The notes: generated by a model not told the origin, from the letters alone. A DNA stretch of 64,000 nt from Lentimonas sp. CC4 (GCF_902728235.1 NZ_CACVBO010000001.1:1426001-1490000), one strand, 5' to 3'; positions 1-8,721 are shown, counted from the stretch's first letter. Program-made: numbers and translations.

Positions 1-884
1 TCTGCACGGTGTTTGATGATCCAAGAACCGCGGTAGAATGCGTTTGCATCTTTGTAGCTGGAAAACGCGATGCCGCCGGTGTTGGTCGCTTCCTCGGCAG
101 TATACAGTGCAAACCAGTCTTGCGGTATATTGTCGTCGCTGGTGCGACTTGCAGGGAGTGGTTCAGATTCGTCTTGCCCGATGTTGGTGCCTGGAGGGAT
201 GACCTTTAGGGAGAAGTGACGTTCGTTTTCTTTGAGGATCGTGTAGTGGCCAGTGTCCCAGACGATGTGTAGCTCGCTGCCTTGTTTGGCCCATGAACCG
301 CGCAGACCGCGTGTGCCATCTTTGGTTTTACTCCAGTTTGTGGCTGCGGAGCGGTTTGGCTCGATGATCACATAGAAATTGCCGGCTTCGGATTCGACTT
401 CCCATGTGCCAAAGAAGCCTTTGGCTTTGTCGCGGTCAGAGGTCTGCTCGTCTGGCTTGGAAGGTGCCTTCGCCCATTGCCCTAGCACTTCTTTCGGCAC
501 TTGCTGCGCTTGAGTGGTGTAGAGCTCGCGGCTTGTCGCGTCGTTATAGCTGATCGCATAGCCGAGCGTGTCGCGGGTGATGCGGTGCGAGCTGCCGTCA
601 TCCCATTTGAGTGTCGCGCCGCCGACATCGCTGGTCCACGTGCCTTGATACACCGTGCGGTCCGCATTGTCGCCCCAGAAATAGGAGGCGCGGCCGTTGC
701 GTTTGACGATTAGGATCTGTGCGCCGTCGTCGGGTGTGTCGATTTGCCAAGTGCCACGATAGACGTCTGCGCCCTCTTGTGCGGATAGTGAAAATCCGAG
801 TGTGAGCGTGAGTAGGCATAAGAGCAGAGCTTTTAATGAAGTATTAAAAGTCGCATAGAATCTCTGGTTTGAGAAACAATTCAT
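1..884 (-). CDS. Secreted repeat protein, C-terminus beyond left edge
   Basis: Reading the minus strand from an ATG at 884 gives about 294 residues with no stop before the window edge, so the gene is partial at its 3' end. The first ~36 residues form a signal peptide (basic start, hydrophobic run LLLCLLTLTLGF, cleavage near LSA-QEG). The mature part repeats a G-T/S-W pattern: YRGTWQID, YQGTWTSD, FFGTWEVES, LRGSWAKQ and YRGSWIIK, suggesting tandem beta-rich modules of roughly 100 residues. I do not recognise the family. It is probably periplasmic or surface exposed. Function is unknown; that it is a real gene is well supported by the open frame, codon use and signal peptide. Confidence 0.75.
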   Translation of the reverse strand, partial: MNCFSNQRFYATFNTSLKALLLCLLTLTLGFSLSAQEGADVYRGTWQIDTPDDGAQILIVKRNGRASYFWGDNADRTVYQGTWTSDVGGATLKWDDGSSHRITRDTLGYAISYNDATSRELYTTQAQQVPKEVLGQWAKAPSKPDEQTSDRDKAKGFFGTWEVESEAGNFYVIIEPNRSAATNWSKTKDGTRGLRGSWAKQGSELHIVWDTGHYTILKENERHFSLKVIPPGTNIGQDESEPLPASRTSDDNIPQDWFALYTAEEATNTGGIAFSSYKDANAFYRGSWIIKHRA

Positions 885-955
885 GTGAGGTGCATATTTT
901 TCGGAGTTCCTTCACACAACTCTAAAATGGTGGATGTGTCGGAAAGAGGGATGTG

Positions 956-991
956 AACGTTGAACATCGAACGCTCAACGTTGAACATCGA
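956..991. repeat. 15-bp direct repeat pair
   Basis: AACGTTGAACATCGA occurs at 956-970 and again at 977-991, separated by ACGCTC. It lies between the surE end and the start of the secreted repeat protein. No other feature is visible in 885-1088 apart from the palindrome at 1025-1042. Confidence 0.7.
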
Positions 992-1024
992 GTGGCTTAG
1001 TTTGGGCAAAATGCTTAAAGTGAA

Positions 1025-1042
1025 ACAGACATTCCTGTCTGT
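1025..1042. repeat. REP-like palindrome (ACAGACA-TTCC-TGTCTGT)
   Basis: Perfect 7-bp inverted repeat with a 4-nt loop, 47 nt beyond the surE stop codon. The same core recurs at 31053-31180 and, as ACAGGCA/TGCCTGT, at 52639-52718. It probably belongs to the REP family served by the RAYT at 4784. Confidence 0.65.
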
Positions 1043-1088
1043 CTATCGCAGAGTGAGTCTAAGCAAGTAGCATGGCTTCTCGAGCGCA

Positions 1089-1868
1089 TTACGCTCCCCC
1101 GCCAATTCGAGCAAAATCGAGAATGCTGCGACTGATGCTCCCGCGTTCGAGCGCCGCGCGATCCGATTGTGGGTCGGCTTGCACCGTCGTGCCTTCCGAA
1201 TAGCGGAAGCTGTATTTGCCGGGGCTCGTCTCAGCGTAAAGACTGCCAAGCTGGATTTTGGCGGGCACGGTCTCTTCTGTCGGGCTGTCGAGTGTGGTTG
1301 AGGCAGGGAAGTTGATGTTGACCACAGTTCCGGTGCGCGGTGGATGTGTGAGTGTTTCGAGTGCGATGCGCCGCGCATGCTCCGCAGCTGCAATGAGCGA
1401 TACGGTAAACGCACCCTCGGTTTGTCCTTTGCTGCGTTGGATGCCTTCAAACAAGTGGTGCGGCACGCACTGACTGTAGGCAATGGCAGGCAGCCCCCAG
1501 AGGGCGCCTTCGATTGCTCCGGCGATGGTTCCGGAGCTTAAGATCAGGGTTTCGGTGGTATTGTAGCCGATGTTGATCCCCGATAAGACAATGTCTACCG
1601 GTGCCTGCACGAGGTTGCCCAGTGCGATATTCACGCAATCCGTCGGCGTGCCGCTGATCGCCCAAGCATCCACGCCTGCAGGGAAAACCGACGGGCTGTG
1701 GATGACTTCCACCTCGCCGTGTCGACTCACCGCGCGGCCGATCCAGCTCTGCTCAAACGCAGGCGCCGCAACTGAGACCTGAAAGTCGGGAAGCAGGGCA
1801 TCGACCAAGCGATGCAGAAAGATGGAGTCGATTCCATCGTCATTCGTAACAAGTGCGTGTGGTTTCAT
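1089..1868 (-). CDS. surE: 5'/3'-nucleotidase SurE
   Basis: A 259-residue SurE-family protein, which dephosphorylates nucleoside monophosphates in the cytoplasm using a divalent metal. The N-terminus carries the family signature LVTNDDGID, with the metal-binding Asp pair at residues 10-11. Further hallmarks are [27 protein letters not shown] and [10 protein letters not shown], which build the active-site loop. Length is normal for the family (about 250). The upstream thioesterase (2001-2462) reads in the same direction but is separated by a 14-bp tandem repeat tract, so co-transcription is uncertain. Confidence 0.95.
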   Translation of the reverse strand: MKPHALVTNDDGIDSIFLHRLVDALLPDFQVSVAAPAFEQSWIGRAVSRHGEVEVIHSPSVFPAGVDAWAISGTPTDCVNIALGNLVQAPVDIVLSGINIGYNTTETLILSSGTIAGAIEGALWGLPAIAYSQCVPHHLFEGIQRSKGQTEGAFTVSLIAAAEHARRIALETLTHPPRTGTVVNINFPASTTLDSPTEETVPAKIQLGSLYAETSPGKYSFRYSEGTTVQADPQSDRAALERGSISRSILDFARIGGGA

Positions 1869-1877
1869 GGAGTGGGT

Positions 1878-1999
1878 GTTGTTGGTTGGACGTTGTTGGT
1901 TGGGCGTTGTTGGTTGGACGTTGTGGGTTGGGCGTTGTTGGTTGAAAGTTGGACGTTAATCGCTTCTCAACCAGCAACCAGCAACCAGCAACGTCCAAC
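1878..1999. repeat. 14-bp tandem repeat with complementary arm
   Basis: Five 14-nt units of the form GTTGTTGGTTGGAC (1878-1947; third-from-last base A or G, last unit degenerate) are followed by GTTGGACGTT (1948-1957). A complementary arm carries AACCAGC repeats and ends AACGTCCAAC (1990-1999). The two 10-mers are perfectly complementary, so the tract can fold as a long hairpin. It fills the gap between the thioesterase stop and the surE start. Confidence 0.75.
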
Positions 2000-2000
2000 C

Positions 2001-2462
2001 TCAAACCCCCGCCGGTCGTGCCAGCGCCTCGGCAGGCGCTTCCGTGATACGTGCGCGCACCTCGACCGGTATTTCAACCGATTGCAGCTCGCCGCTTTCG
2101 GTCAGCCTCGTCAGGATCGTCGTAATATTCGCCTTCGCCGCCTGTGTGCGGCTACCGTCTTTGTTGATCCGAAAGATGCGAAATTGATAGTCGATCGAGC
2201 GGTCTTTGACTGCTTTGACTGCGAGATGAATGTCGATCGTGTCGCCGAACCGCAGCGGCGCCGTAAATTTACATTCCGCTCGTGCGCGCGGCCAACCGAC
2301 GAGTTCGCCGGGTTGGGTATTGATCAGGTCGACCTCGGCGGCTTCAAAGAAATCACGTTCCGCAGTTTCCATATACTTAAAGAAATTGGAGAAATGCACG
2401 AGGCCAGCCATGTCGGTCTCGGAGAATTCGATGCGTCGCGTTGAGGTGTGTTCATATGCCAT
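2001..2462 (-). CDS. Hotdog-fold acyl-CoA thioesterase (4HBT/YbgC-like)
   Basis: A 153-residue protein of the 4-hydroxybenzoyl-CoA thioesterase / YbgC group, predicted to hydrolyse acyl-CoA thioesters in the cytoplasm. The segment [20 protein letters not shown] is the characteristic N-terminal hotdog signature: the Asp of ETDMAG is the predicted catalytic carboxylate, followed by the long helix with METAERDFF. Beta strands around [11 protein letters not shown] complete the fold. The substrate cannot be read from sequence. In YbgC-type Tol-Pal clusters this gene sits beside tolQR, but no tol genes are present here. Confidence 0.85.
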   Translation of the reverse strand: MAYEHTSTRRIEFSETDMAGLVHFSNFFKYMETAERDFFEAAEVDLINTQPGELVGWPRARAECKFTAPLRFGDTIDIHLAVKAVKDRSIDYQFRIFRINKDGSRTQAAKANITTILTRLTESGELQSVEIPVEVRARITEAPAEALARPAGV

Positions 2463-2853
2463 GTGTAAGACTCATGCGCAGTCGTGCGCTTTTGGCAACA
2501 CGCCGTAACCGGATTTTTCCGAATCGCCGATTTGGCATCCTGCCCCGGTAGGGGCGCTGCTTGCGGCGCCCGCGAAGCTGCGGGATGTATTCGAAAATGC
2601 CAACGGCAACGACTGTTCGCGCGGCCGTTTCCCGTATATTCGTATCAGCTCTTTTAGCGATTTTCGTTTTGAACGCGGTTCTTTTCGCAGAAAAAGCCGT
2701 GTTTCCTATTTTTAGGGACATTTGAAGAGGGCTTTATGATCAAGGAAACTGTCAAATTTTCGTCACCCCTGCATGAATGCAGTCATTTTTGAATGCTTAT
2801 ATGAACCTAACCTGAATAGCGCCTTAACTCTTTAGTAAAAAGGTGTTAAAGCC
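2463..2853. other. Intergenic region, no convincing gene
   Basis: About 390 nt upstream of the thioesterase on the minus strand and of the small plus-strand frame at 2854. A minus-strand open frame at 2452-2721 overlaps the thioesterase start, is very Arg/Lys-rich and matches no family I know. The right part becomes AT-rich (around 2730-2850), as expected for a promoter zone. No terminator is visible. Confidence 0.5.
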
Positions 2854-2958
2854 ATGGAGAAGTCGCAGTTCTTGCTGTTTTTAGGCTTGTCACTGCTGCA
2901 ACTTGTGCATTCTTTTGGGGATTCATGGAGTCAGCTTCAGCCTTCTCTCGGCGCATAA
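2854..2958 (+). CDS. Possible 34-residue hydrophobic small protein
   Basis: ATG at 2854 opens a 34-codon frame ending TAA at 2956-2958. The product begins MEKSQFLLFLGLSLLQLVHS, which reads as a single short membrane segment. AAGGTG lies 9 nt upstream of the ATG, a better ribosome site than most genes here have. It ends 95 nt before the TIGR02597-type gene, so it may instead be an untranslated leader. There is no homology evidence. Confidence 0.25.
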   Translation: MEKSQFLLFLGLSLLQLVHSFGDSWSQLQPSLGA

Positions 2959-3053
2959 GCCATACTTCTACTCACACAGTCCATTTTCAATCTACCATAT
3001 TTGAGCGAATGCAATCCTTCATGGCTGCCGCTCAAATTTAACCCCTCCAAATT

Positions 3054-4013
3054 ATGAAAACTTTTCCAAAAACACTCGCGCTGCTGTCTGGAGTCGCGCT
3101 TCTCGCGTCGAGCGCCTTTGCTCAAAGTGTCGCAACTGATCCGGTTGGGTATGTGACCGTCCCAGTTAAAGGCGGGGGGACTAGTATTATTAGTAATGGT
3201 GGCTTGCTTCAGCCTATATCAACTCAAGGAGTGGGAAGCGTTTCGGGAGGAGTTGTCTTAACTGTCTCGGGAGCTTCGTATGTTGTTGATGAGTTTGCTG
3301 GATCTCATTATGTTCAGGTTGCTTCCACGGGCGAGTGGGCTGCTGTGGCTTCGAATTCTGCTGATACCATTACGCTTGAGGCGTCGATTGCTGATGGCAC
3401 TGATTTGAGTTTCACTCTTCGTCCGTTGAATACGCTGGATTCACTATTTGGGGCTGATAACTCGGCTGGCTTTACTGGTGGTGCTGACTTTGGGGCTTCT
3501 GACAAGGTGTTCGTCTGGGGGTTAGCTTCGCAGAACTTTGTTGGTTTTTATTATTATAATAGCGTTGATGGCGAGTGGCAGGATGTTTCTAATAATCCAG
3601 CTACGGTTATTATATATCCTGATGAGGCTTTGATTGTTGTTGCTCAGAGTGATTTTGATTTGACTTTTACTGGGAGTGTTCAGACCGGTGCGGTTTCTGC
3701 TCCCGTTGCCGGAGGGGGGAAGACTTCTATATTGCCCAATCCATATTCGGTAGACTTGAAAATATCAGAATCTGGGTATGAATCAGTTCTCAATGGCGCT
3801 GGGGATTTTGGTTCTGCAGATAAGTTGTTTGTGTGGAGTTCAGATGCTCAAAACTTCTCTAAATTTTATTATTACAATACCGATGATAGTGAGTGGCAAA
3901 ACGTGTCTAACGCAACTGTAACTGATGATGATGTCATTCCGGTAGGTGGTGTTGCTGTTGTGGTTAAAGCTAGTGCAGGCGATGATGTTTGGTCTATGGC
4001 TCAACCTTTTTAA
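3054..4013 (+). CDS. TIGR02597-family exported protein
   Basis: A 319-residue secreted protein with a clear signal peptide (MKTFPKTLALLSGVALLASS, cleavage near AFA-QSV). It is followed at once by the hallmark SVATDPVGYVTV of a paralogous family known from Verrucomicrobia (TIGR02597). The mature part contains two related halves: FVWGLASQNFVGFYYYNSVD-GEWQDVSNN in the first and FVWSSDAQNFSKFYYYNTDD-SEWQNVSNA in the second, each followed by a Val/Ile-rich strand. That indicates an internal duplication. The precise role is unknown. It is followed 28 nt later by a PEP-CTERM protein, and surface or matrix location is likely for both. Confidence 0.85.
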   Translation: MKTFPKTLALLSGVALLASSAFAQSVATDPVGYVTVPVKGGGTSIISNGGLLQPISTQGVGSVSGGVVLTVSGASYVVDEFAGSHYVQVASTGEWAAVASNSADTITLEASIADGTDLSFTLRPLNTLDSLFGADNSAGFTGGADFGASDKVFVWGLASQNFVGFYYYNSVDGEWQDVSNNPATVIIYPDEALIVVAQSDFDLTFTGSVQTGAVSAPVAGGGKTSILPNPYSVDLKISESGYESVLNGAGDFGSADKLFVWSSDAQNFSKFYYYNTDDSEWQNVSNATVTDDDVIPVGGVAVVVKASAGDDVWSMAQPF

Positions 4014-4041
4014 GATTTTTTTGCCCTCAATTTAAATATAT

Positions 4042-4632
4042 ATGTATATGAAGAAAAGTAGTTTAACTTTGGCGTTGATGTTTGCAGCAATGGGAGCATC
4101 TGCGACGACGATATCTTTAAGTGGTTCGTTTGTGTATGAATCAGATGGAACAACTAAAGTTTCAACGGGCGATTATGTCTCAGTTGGATATTTTTCAGAC
4201 GGGTTTGATTTTTCAAGTATTCCCACTCTAACTTGGGACGCGCTAGGTGCTTCGTCTTATACTGAGCTAACGGGATCCTACGGGATTACCTCTGATGGTG
4301 TATCTGGCGGTGGAGGAACAGCAACCGGTATCTTAGGGAAGACTCTGTATGTTTGGTTTTTTGCTGATGCATCAGTGCCTACCTCCCCTGATTTGATCGG
4401 TAGTCAAGAGTTTGGTTTGTTTTCCGGATCAGGTGCAGATTGGACAGCTAAAGGAGATAATCCATTTAGCGATTTTAATAACTTAAGTGTTTCGGGTATC
4501 ACTGATAATGAGTATGGTTCAATCATTGGTGGGGGAGTGTCTCTCTCTCCTGTTCCAGAGCCATCCACATACGCCGCACTTGCTGGTTTATGTGCATTGG
4601 GTGCAGTCATGGTTCGTCGCCGTCGTAGCTAA
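4042..4632 (+). CDS. PEP-CTERM anchored exported protein
   Basis: A 196-residue secreted protein with an N-terminal signal peptide (MKKSSLTLALMFAAMGASA) and a canonical C-terminal PEP-CTERM tail: VPEPSTYAALAGLCALG, a short membrane stretch, then the basic cluster VRRRRS. In known systems an exosortase (EpsH/XrtA type) cleaves this tail during export to the envelope or exopolysaccharide. No exosortase lies in this window, so sorting must act in trans. The middle is Gly/Ser-rich. The start may be ATG 4042 or ATG 4048; the latter gives the cleaner signal peptide. A strong hairpin terminator follows 18 nt downstream. Confidence 0.85.
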   Translation: MYMKKSSLTLALMFAAMGASATTISLSGSFVYESDGTTKVSTGDYVSVGYFSDGFDFSSIPTLTWDALGASSYTELTGSYGITSDGVSGGGGTATGILGKTLYVWFFADASVPTSPDLIGSQEFGLFSGSGADWTAKGDNPFSDFNNLSVSGITDNEYGSIIGGGVSLSPVPEPSTYAALAGLCALGAVMVRRRRS

Positions 4633-4650
4633 CTGCTTCGTTACTTTTTC

Positions 4651-4680
4651 AAAAAGCCTCAACTTCGGTTGGGGCTTTTT
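4651..4680 (+). terminator. Rho-independent terminator after PEP-CTERM gene
   Basis: Stem AAAAAGCCTCAAC / GTTGGGGCTTTTT (one G-T pair) closed by a TTCG tetraloop and followed by further T residues. The A run on the left arm could let it act on the minus strand too. Confidence 0.9.
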
Positions 4681-4783
4681 TTGTGTCTGGATCTCGCGAT
4701 CACAGTCTTTGGATTATTTTGAAGGGTCTGTCCCTAATATACTGGATTGACTGGTGGTTGGATCAGTTGCATTGTTTGTTCTT

Positions 4784-5770
4784 ATGAGGCATCGGCGAAT
4801 TAAAGTTCACGGTAGGTGTGCAGTCTATCACTGCATGACGCGCACGGTGAATGGGGAACTACTGTTTAAAGATCGCGAGAAGGAAGTCTTGCGGAAGATG
4901 ATTCGCCAGGTGGCAGACTTTTGCGGTGTGAAGGTGCTGACGTATTGTATCATGTCGAATCACTTTCATGTGCTGCTGGAAGTTCCGGATGCGCCTTCGG
5001 TTTCGGATGCAGAGTTGATGCGTCGCTATCAGGTGCTCTACCCCAAGCCTACTAAATATCAGGAGGCTTCTGCGGCGTTAATGAGCGCTGAACTACGTGC
5101 CGGGGGCGAGGGGGCGGAATTGGTTCGGCGTAAGTTGCTGGCGCGGATGTTTGATGTCTCTGAGTTTATGAAGACGGTGAAACAGCGATTCACCGCTTGG
5201 TATAATAAGTCGCATCAGCGTTACGGCACCCTGTGGGCGGATCGCTTTAAATCAGTGTTGGTCGAGGGGGAGGGAAATCCCCTGCAAACGATGGCGGCTT
5301 ATATCGACTTAAACCCTGTGCGTGCTGGCTTGGTCGATGATCCGAAGGATTACCGTTTCTGTGGTTATTCGGAGGCAGTGGTCGGGGTTGCTGAGGCAGA
5401 ACGGGGGCTGATTTATATTTGGAGGGATCACGGTGCGAAAGATGTTGATGCGGCTTTACGTGCGCATCGGATGTTGATTTTTGGTAAGCATGCGTCGGAT
5501 TCAGGCTTGCGGGGAATGTCTCGCGAGCGGGCGTTGAAGGTGTTGGAGGCGGAGGATGGGCAATTGCCTAAGGCTGCAATGTTGCGTTGCCGTGTGCGCT
5601 ATTTTACGGATGGGGTGATCTTGGGGTCAGCTGAGTTCGTGCGTGGCTTTACGGGGGCTTGGCAAGTCGAGTGTAGGCGAAAGCACCCGGCGAAGGAACA
5701 TGGGCTGCGTGGCTCAAATTGGGGCGATCTTGCGGTGATTCAGGCGCTGCGAAGGAACGTGTTTCATTAA
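4784..5770 (+). CDS. REP-associated tyrosine transposase (RAYT, Y1_Tnp family)
   Basis: A 328-residue HUH-type single-strand transposase related to IS200/IS605. The HUH motif is HFH at residues 60-62 (SNHFHVLLE), and the likely nucleophile is Tyr140 in WYNKSH, followed by the conserved RYGTLWADRFKSVLVEG and AYIDLNPVRAGLVDDP. RAYTs are usually single-copy and act on palindromic REP sequences rather than mobilising themselves. Related palindromes are scattered through this window. No flanking inverted or direct repeats of a full insertion sequence are visible, but AGGG-TCTGT-CCCT sits upstream at 4723-4735. An in-frame GTG at 4754 would add 10 residues; ATG 4784 fits the usual N-terminus better. 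Confidence 0.88.
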   Translation: MRHRRIKVHGRCAVYHCMTRTVNGELLFKDREKEVLRKMIRQVADFCGVKVLTYCIMSNHFHVLLEVPDAPSVSDAELMRRYQVLYPKPTKYQEASAALMSAELRAGGEGAELVRRKLLARMFDVSEFMKTVKQRFTAWYNKSHQRYGTLWADRFKSVLVEGEGNPLQTMAAYIDLNPVRAGLVDDPKDYRFCGYSEAVVGVAEAERGLIYIWRDHGAKDVDAALRAHRMLIFGKHASDSGLRGMSRERALKVLEAEDGQLPKAAMLRCRVRYFTDGVILGSAEFVRGFTGAWQVECRRKHPAKEHGLRGSNWGDLAVIQALRRNVFH

Positions 5771-5945
5771 TAAGTATCGAAGGGCGCGGCTTCATGCTAG
5801 TGGAACTCTTTTCGTGGTTCGCTGACTGAACTAAGTAGCATACGCTAAATTGGGAGGTGCGATGCGATGCGTGTTGACCTTACAGGTGCTTGCTTAACGG
5901 TATGTGGCATCTTTTTTAATCCCAAAACAAAATACAAAAATCCAT

Positions 5946-6959
5946 ATGTTAAAGAAATCTACTCTTATTATTGGCTCAGCGCTTGTGCTGGGCTCAGGGC
6001 TCTCTGCCGCTGAAGAAGTCGCCGTCGAGGCGGTTGCTGTGTCTGAGCCAGTTGCGGTTCAATTACCTGCGGCAGCTGCCGTGGAATTGTCAGAGGCTGA
6101 GCTAGTCGAGATGGTCGGTTACCTCACTGCGCAAGGTGGCGGTGTGGCGACGCTTAAGCTCGATGATGCAGGTATTGCTGCAATCGCGGGTGGCTTGGAA
6201 AAGGGGCTTTCGGGCGAGTTGAAAATTCAGGATTTTCCTCAGGAGGCAATGCAAGCCGCATTTGCGCAGGCAGCTGCACGTGCTGAAGCGGTTCAGGAAG
6301 AAACAGCAGAGCTGCCTCCGATTGATGAAGCATCGCTGGAAAAAATTGGTTTAGTGATGGTCGCACAGTCTGGCCTTGAACAGCTCGGTTTCGGTTCGGA
6401 CGATGCCGCAGCAATCACTAAGGGGTTTATTGCGGGTGCGAGCGCGGCAGTTCCGGATCCTTCGATGGAGGCTAAGATGCCTGCGTTCCAAGAGTTTATC
6501 CAAAAGCGCGTTGCTGTGGCGCAAGCTGCTGCTGAAGCCGCTGGTGCAGCGGCAGCGGCAGAGAATAAGGCCGTCGGTGAGGCATTCTTTGCTGAGCTGG
6601 TCGCGGATGCTGATGTTCAGAAAAGTGAGTCCGGCTTGCACTACAAAGTGCTCGAGCCCGGTTCGGATGCAAAGCCTTCGATGACGGACAGTGTGCTCGT
6701 TCACTATAAGGGCACTTTGATCGATGGCACGCAGTTTGATAGTTCGTATGATCGCGGCACGCCTGCAACCTTTCCATTGAATGGTGTAGTTAAGGGCTTT
6801 GGCGAAGGGCTTACAAAGGTCGGAGCTGGCGGTAAGATCATCCTCTATATTCCGAGTGACTTGGGCTACGGCAACTCGCCGCGTCCAGGTGGCGCGATCA
6901 AGCCAGGTGACACGCTGATTTTTGAATGTGAATTGATTGAGGTCAACCCAGGCAGCTAG
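5946..6959 (+). CDS. Exported FKBP-type peptidyl-prolyl isomerase
   Basis: A 337-residue folding catalyst of the FkpA/Mip type. Residues 1-21 form a signal peptide ([16 protein letters not shown], cleavage near LSA-AEE). Residues ~70-225 resemble the FKBP_N helical dimerisation domain and include an Ala/Glu-rich coiled stretch. Residues ~235-337 are the isomerase domain: [44 protein letters not shown] and [12 protein letters not shown] contain the usual active-site aromatic and Asp residues. It should act on periplasmic or outer-membrane proteins. The open frame extends upstream to a GTG at 5904, but the signal peptide fixes the start at ATG 5946. A strong terminator follows. Confidence 0.93.
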   Translation: MLKKSTLIIGSALVLGSGLSAAEEVAVEAVAVSEPVAVQLPAAAAVELSEAELVEMVGYLTAQGGGVATLKLDDAGIAAIAGGLEKGLSGELKIQDFPQEAMQAAFAQAAARAEAVQEETAELPPIDEASLEKIGLVMVAQSGLEQLGFGSDDAAAITKGFIAGASAAVPDPSMEAKMPAFQEFIQKRVAVAQAAAEAAGAAAAAENKAVGEAFFAELVADADVQKSESGLHYKVLEPGSDAKPSMTDSVLVHYKGTLIDGTQFDSSYDRGTPATFPLNGVVKGFGEGLTKVGAGGKIILYIPSDLGYGNSPRPGGAIKPGDTLIFECELIEVNPGS

Positions 6960-7020
6960 ACTGCTCTGGTTCGATACTGGTGAGTGGTGAATGCACTGAC
7001 TCGCAGTTTCGCTATTTTCA

Positions 7021-7049
7021 AAAGCCCGCGATCAGTCGCGGGCTTTTTT
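7021..7049 (+). terminator. Rho-independent terminator after FKBP gene
   Basis: Stem AAAGCCCGCGA / TCGCGGGCTTT with a 4-nt loop, followed by a T run. Confidence 0.9.
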
Positions 7050-7118
7050 GTGTGTCGTCAAAGGCGGTGGAAAGTAGTGCCGGGAATTTTGTCGGGCCCT
7101 AAATCATTGTTCGTTGCT

Positions 7119-7192
7119 GTAGCGATTGCACGCGAGTGCTGTCGATTGATACTCGGGTGTAACGCTCGACCTTGCTGGCGCAAGGTCGCTAC
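7119..7192. repeat. Two-hairpin REP doublet
   Basis: Bounded by GTAGCGA (7119-7125) and TCGCTAC (7186-7192), an inverted repeat. Inside are GCAC-GCGA-GTGC and CGACCTTG-CTGGCG-CAAGGTCG. Two hairpins within outer inverted repeats is typical of REP/BIME elements. It lies between the convergent FKBP and transaldolase genes. Confidence 0.65.
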
Positions 7193-7247
7193 GAAATGAA
7201 ATTGATTCTTAGGAGGGAGCGCGGTCCCTGTCTCAAAAAAACAAAAA

Positions 7248-7278
7248 ATCCCGCAGGCGCACGTAGTGCCCGCGGGAT
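7248..7278 (-). terminator. Rho-independent terminator after tal
   Basis: On the minus strand ATCCCGCGGGCAC / TGCGCCTGCGGGAT form a stem around a TACG loop, followed by a T-rich run (revcomp of AAAAAAACAAAAA). It lies 28 nt beyond the transaldolase stop codon. Confidence 0.9.
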
Positions 7279-7305
7279 GGAAAACTAGGCTTGGCCAAGA
7301 ATTGG

Positions 7306-8265
7306 CTAAGCGAGCTTCGCTTGGACGATCGCGCGCACCTTGAGCATGTCTTGTCCGAATACGCGGATGCCTTGGGCGAGTTTCTCTGTGGCCATCGCAT
7401 CTTCGTTGAGTAGCCAGCGGAAAGCTGCCTCCGTGATTTCGATCCTTTCGATGTCGGCTTGCTTTGAAGTCTCGGGGTCGAGCTTGCGTGGCACTTCGGC
7501 GTTCATGCCTTGCAGCTCTTCGAGTAGGCCTGGGCTGATCGTCAGTAGGTCGCAGCCGGCTAGCTCGAGGATTTCCCCGATGTTACGGAAGCTTGCGCCC
7601 ATGACCTCGGTGGTATGGCCGAATTTTTTATAGTAAGTGTAGATTTCGCCGACGCTGACGACGCCTGGGTCATTTTTTGCGGTGTAGTCGATGTCGGTAT
7701 TGGCTTTATACCAATCAAGAATACGCCCAACGAAGGGAGAGATCAGTTGTGCGCCCGCTTCGGCGCAGGCTACGGCTTGCACGAGAGAGAAGAGGAGCGT
7801 CATGTTGCAGCGGATGCCTTCCTTTTCGAGGATCTCGGCCGCGCGGATGCCTTCCCATGTGGAGGCCATCTTGATTAGAATACGCTCACGCGGTGTGCCT
7901 TTCGATTCGTAGAGTGCGATTAATTCGCGAGCTTTGGCTACGGTGCTGTCGACGTCGAATGAGAGGCAGGCATCGACCTCGGTGGAGACGCGGCCTGGCA
8001 CGATTTCCAGGATTTTTTGGCCAAACCCGACTAAAAGGTGGTCGATGACAAGGTCAATGAGCGCTTCGCCGCTCTTGTCGGAGTCCTTGGTTGCCTCGAT
8101 GGCTGCGTCAAGGACGGGGAGGTATGCTTCTTGTTGGAGGGCTTTCAGTATGAGCGACGGGTTGGTTGTCGCGTCTTGAGGCGCATAGGCCTCGAGTGTG
8201 GCAAAGTCGCCTGTGTCGGCAACGACGGTAGTGATCTTTTTGAGTGCTTCGAGTGTGTTAGACAT
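7306..8265 (-). CDS. tal: Transaldolase
   Basis: A 319-residue class I transaldolase (TalB type), which moves a dihydroxyacetone unit between sugar phosphates in the non-oxidative pentose phosphate pathway. Visible family motifs are [12 protein letters not shown] near the N-terminus, the Schiff-base Lys in [34 protein letters not shown] and [12 protein letters not shown]. Length matches E. coli TalB closely. It is a single-gene unit with its own terminator. It complements zwf and opcA at 27.7-30.3 kb, though not linked to them. Confidence 0.97.
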   Translation of the reverse strand: MSNTLEALKKITTVVADTGDFATLEAYAPQDATTNPSLILKALQQEAYLPVLDAAIEATKDSDKSGEALIDLVIDHLLVGFGQKILEIVPGRVSTEVDACLSFDVDSTVAKARELIALYESKGTPRERILIKMASTWEGIRAAEILEKEGIRCNMTLLFSLVQAVACAEAGAQLISPFVGRILDWYKANTDIDYTAKNDPGVVSVGEIYTYYKKFGHTTEVMGASFRNIGEILELAGCDLLTISPGLLEELQGMNAEVPRKLDPETSKQADIERIEITEAAFRWLLNEDAMATEKLAQGIRVFGQDMLKVRAIVQAKLA

Positions 8266-8721
8266 AGGGTTTATAGCTAACTTATGTGTGAATCTGATTT
8301 CAAGGGCGGAAAGTCTCTACTGCGTTGAATATAATTCATGTGTGAGATGCAGATTGTTGCAATCGTTCGCTCTATCTTCGTCTGAAGGCGTCGGTATTCG
8401 TTTATGCTGCCGCGCATTAAGTCTCCTATGCATGGCTGATTGACTCCAATGCCCTATAGATCTGGTGCTTGCGTCTATTTAGGCAGATCTTAGTCGGATC
8501 CTATTTTGTAGATTATAGTTCAAATGATCGACGACTCGCATCCTCTATTCGCGAAGACTTGCGTGATTGCTTCGCCATCTCCGGACTTCGGCGAGCTCAG
8601 TCGTGCCGCAGGCCTCCGTCGTAGTTAAAAGGACAGGGCAATCGCACCGAACCGATGTATTCTAACTACGAATCCCCCGAATCTACGCGAATGATCCTGA
8701 AGCCTCGCTGGACGGCTGAAT
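8266..8721. other. Intergenic region without recognisable gene
   Basis: About 455 nt between the tal start and the DUF423 stop. Open frames here are short and show no family features. No tRNA, terminator or clear REP is visible. A short inverted pair CGTAGTTA / TAACTACG lies near 8620-8670. It may hold the tal promoter. Confidence 0.5.

Noticed and set aside
1812-2444. 210-codon plus-strand frame across surE end, repeat tract and thioesterase
   Set aside because: Runs antisense to two well-supported genes and through a tandem repeat; composition is Arg-rich as expected for a shadow frame.
2452-2721. 89-codon minus-strand frame upstream of the thioesterase
   Set aside because: Overlaps the thioesterase start, is dominated by Arg/Lys/Ala, has no family features and covers what should be promoter DNA.
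8266-8721. Possible tRNA or decayed gene in the tal-DUF423 gap
   Set aside because: No cloverleaf could be drawn and no frame shows family similarity.
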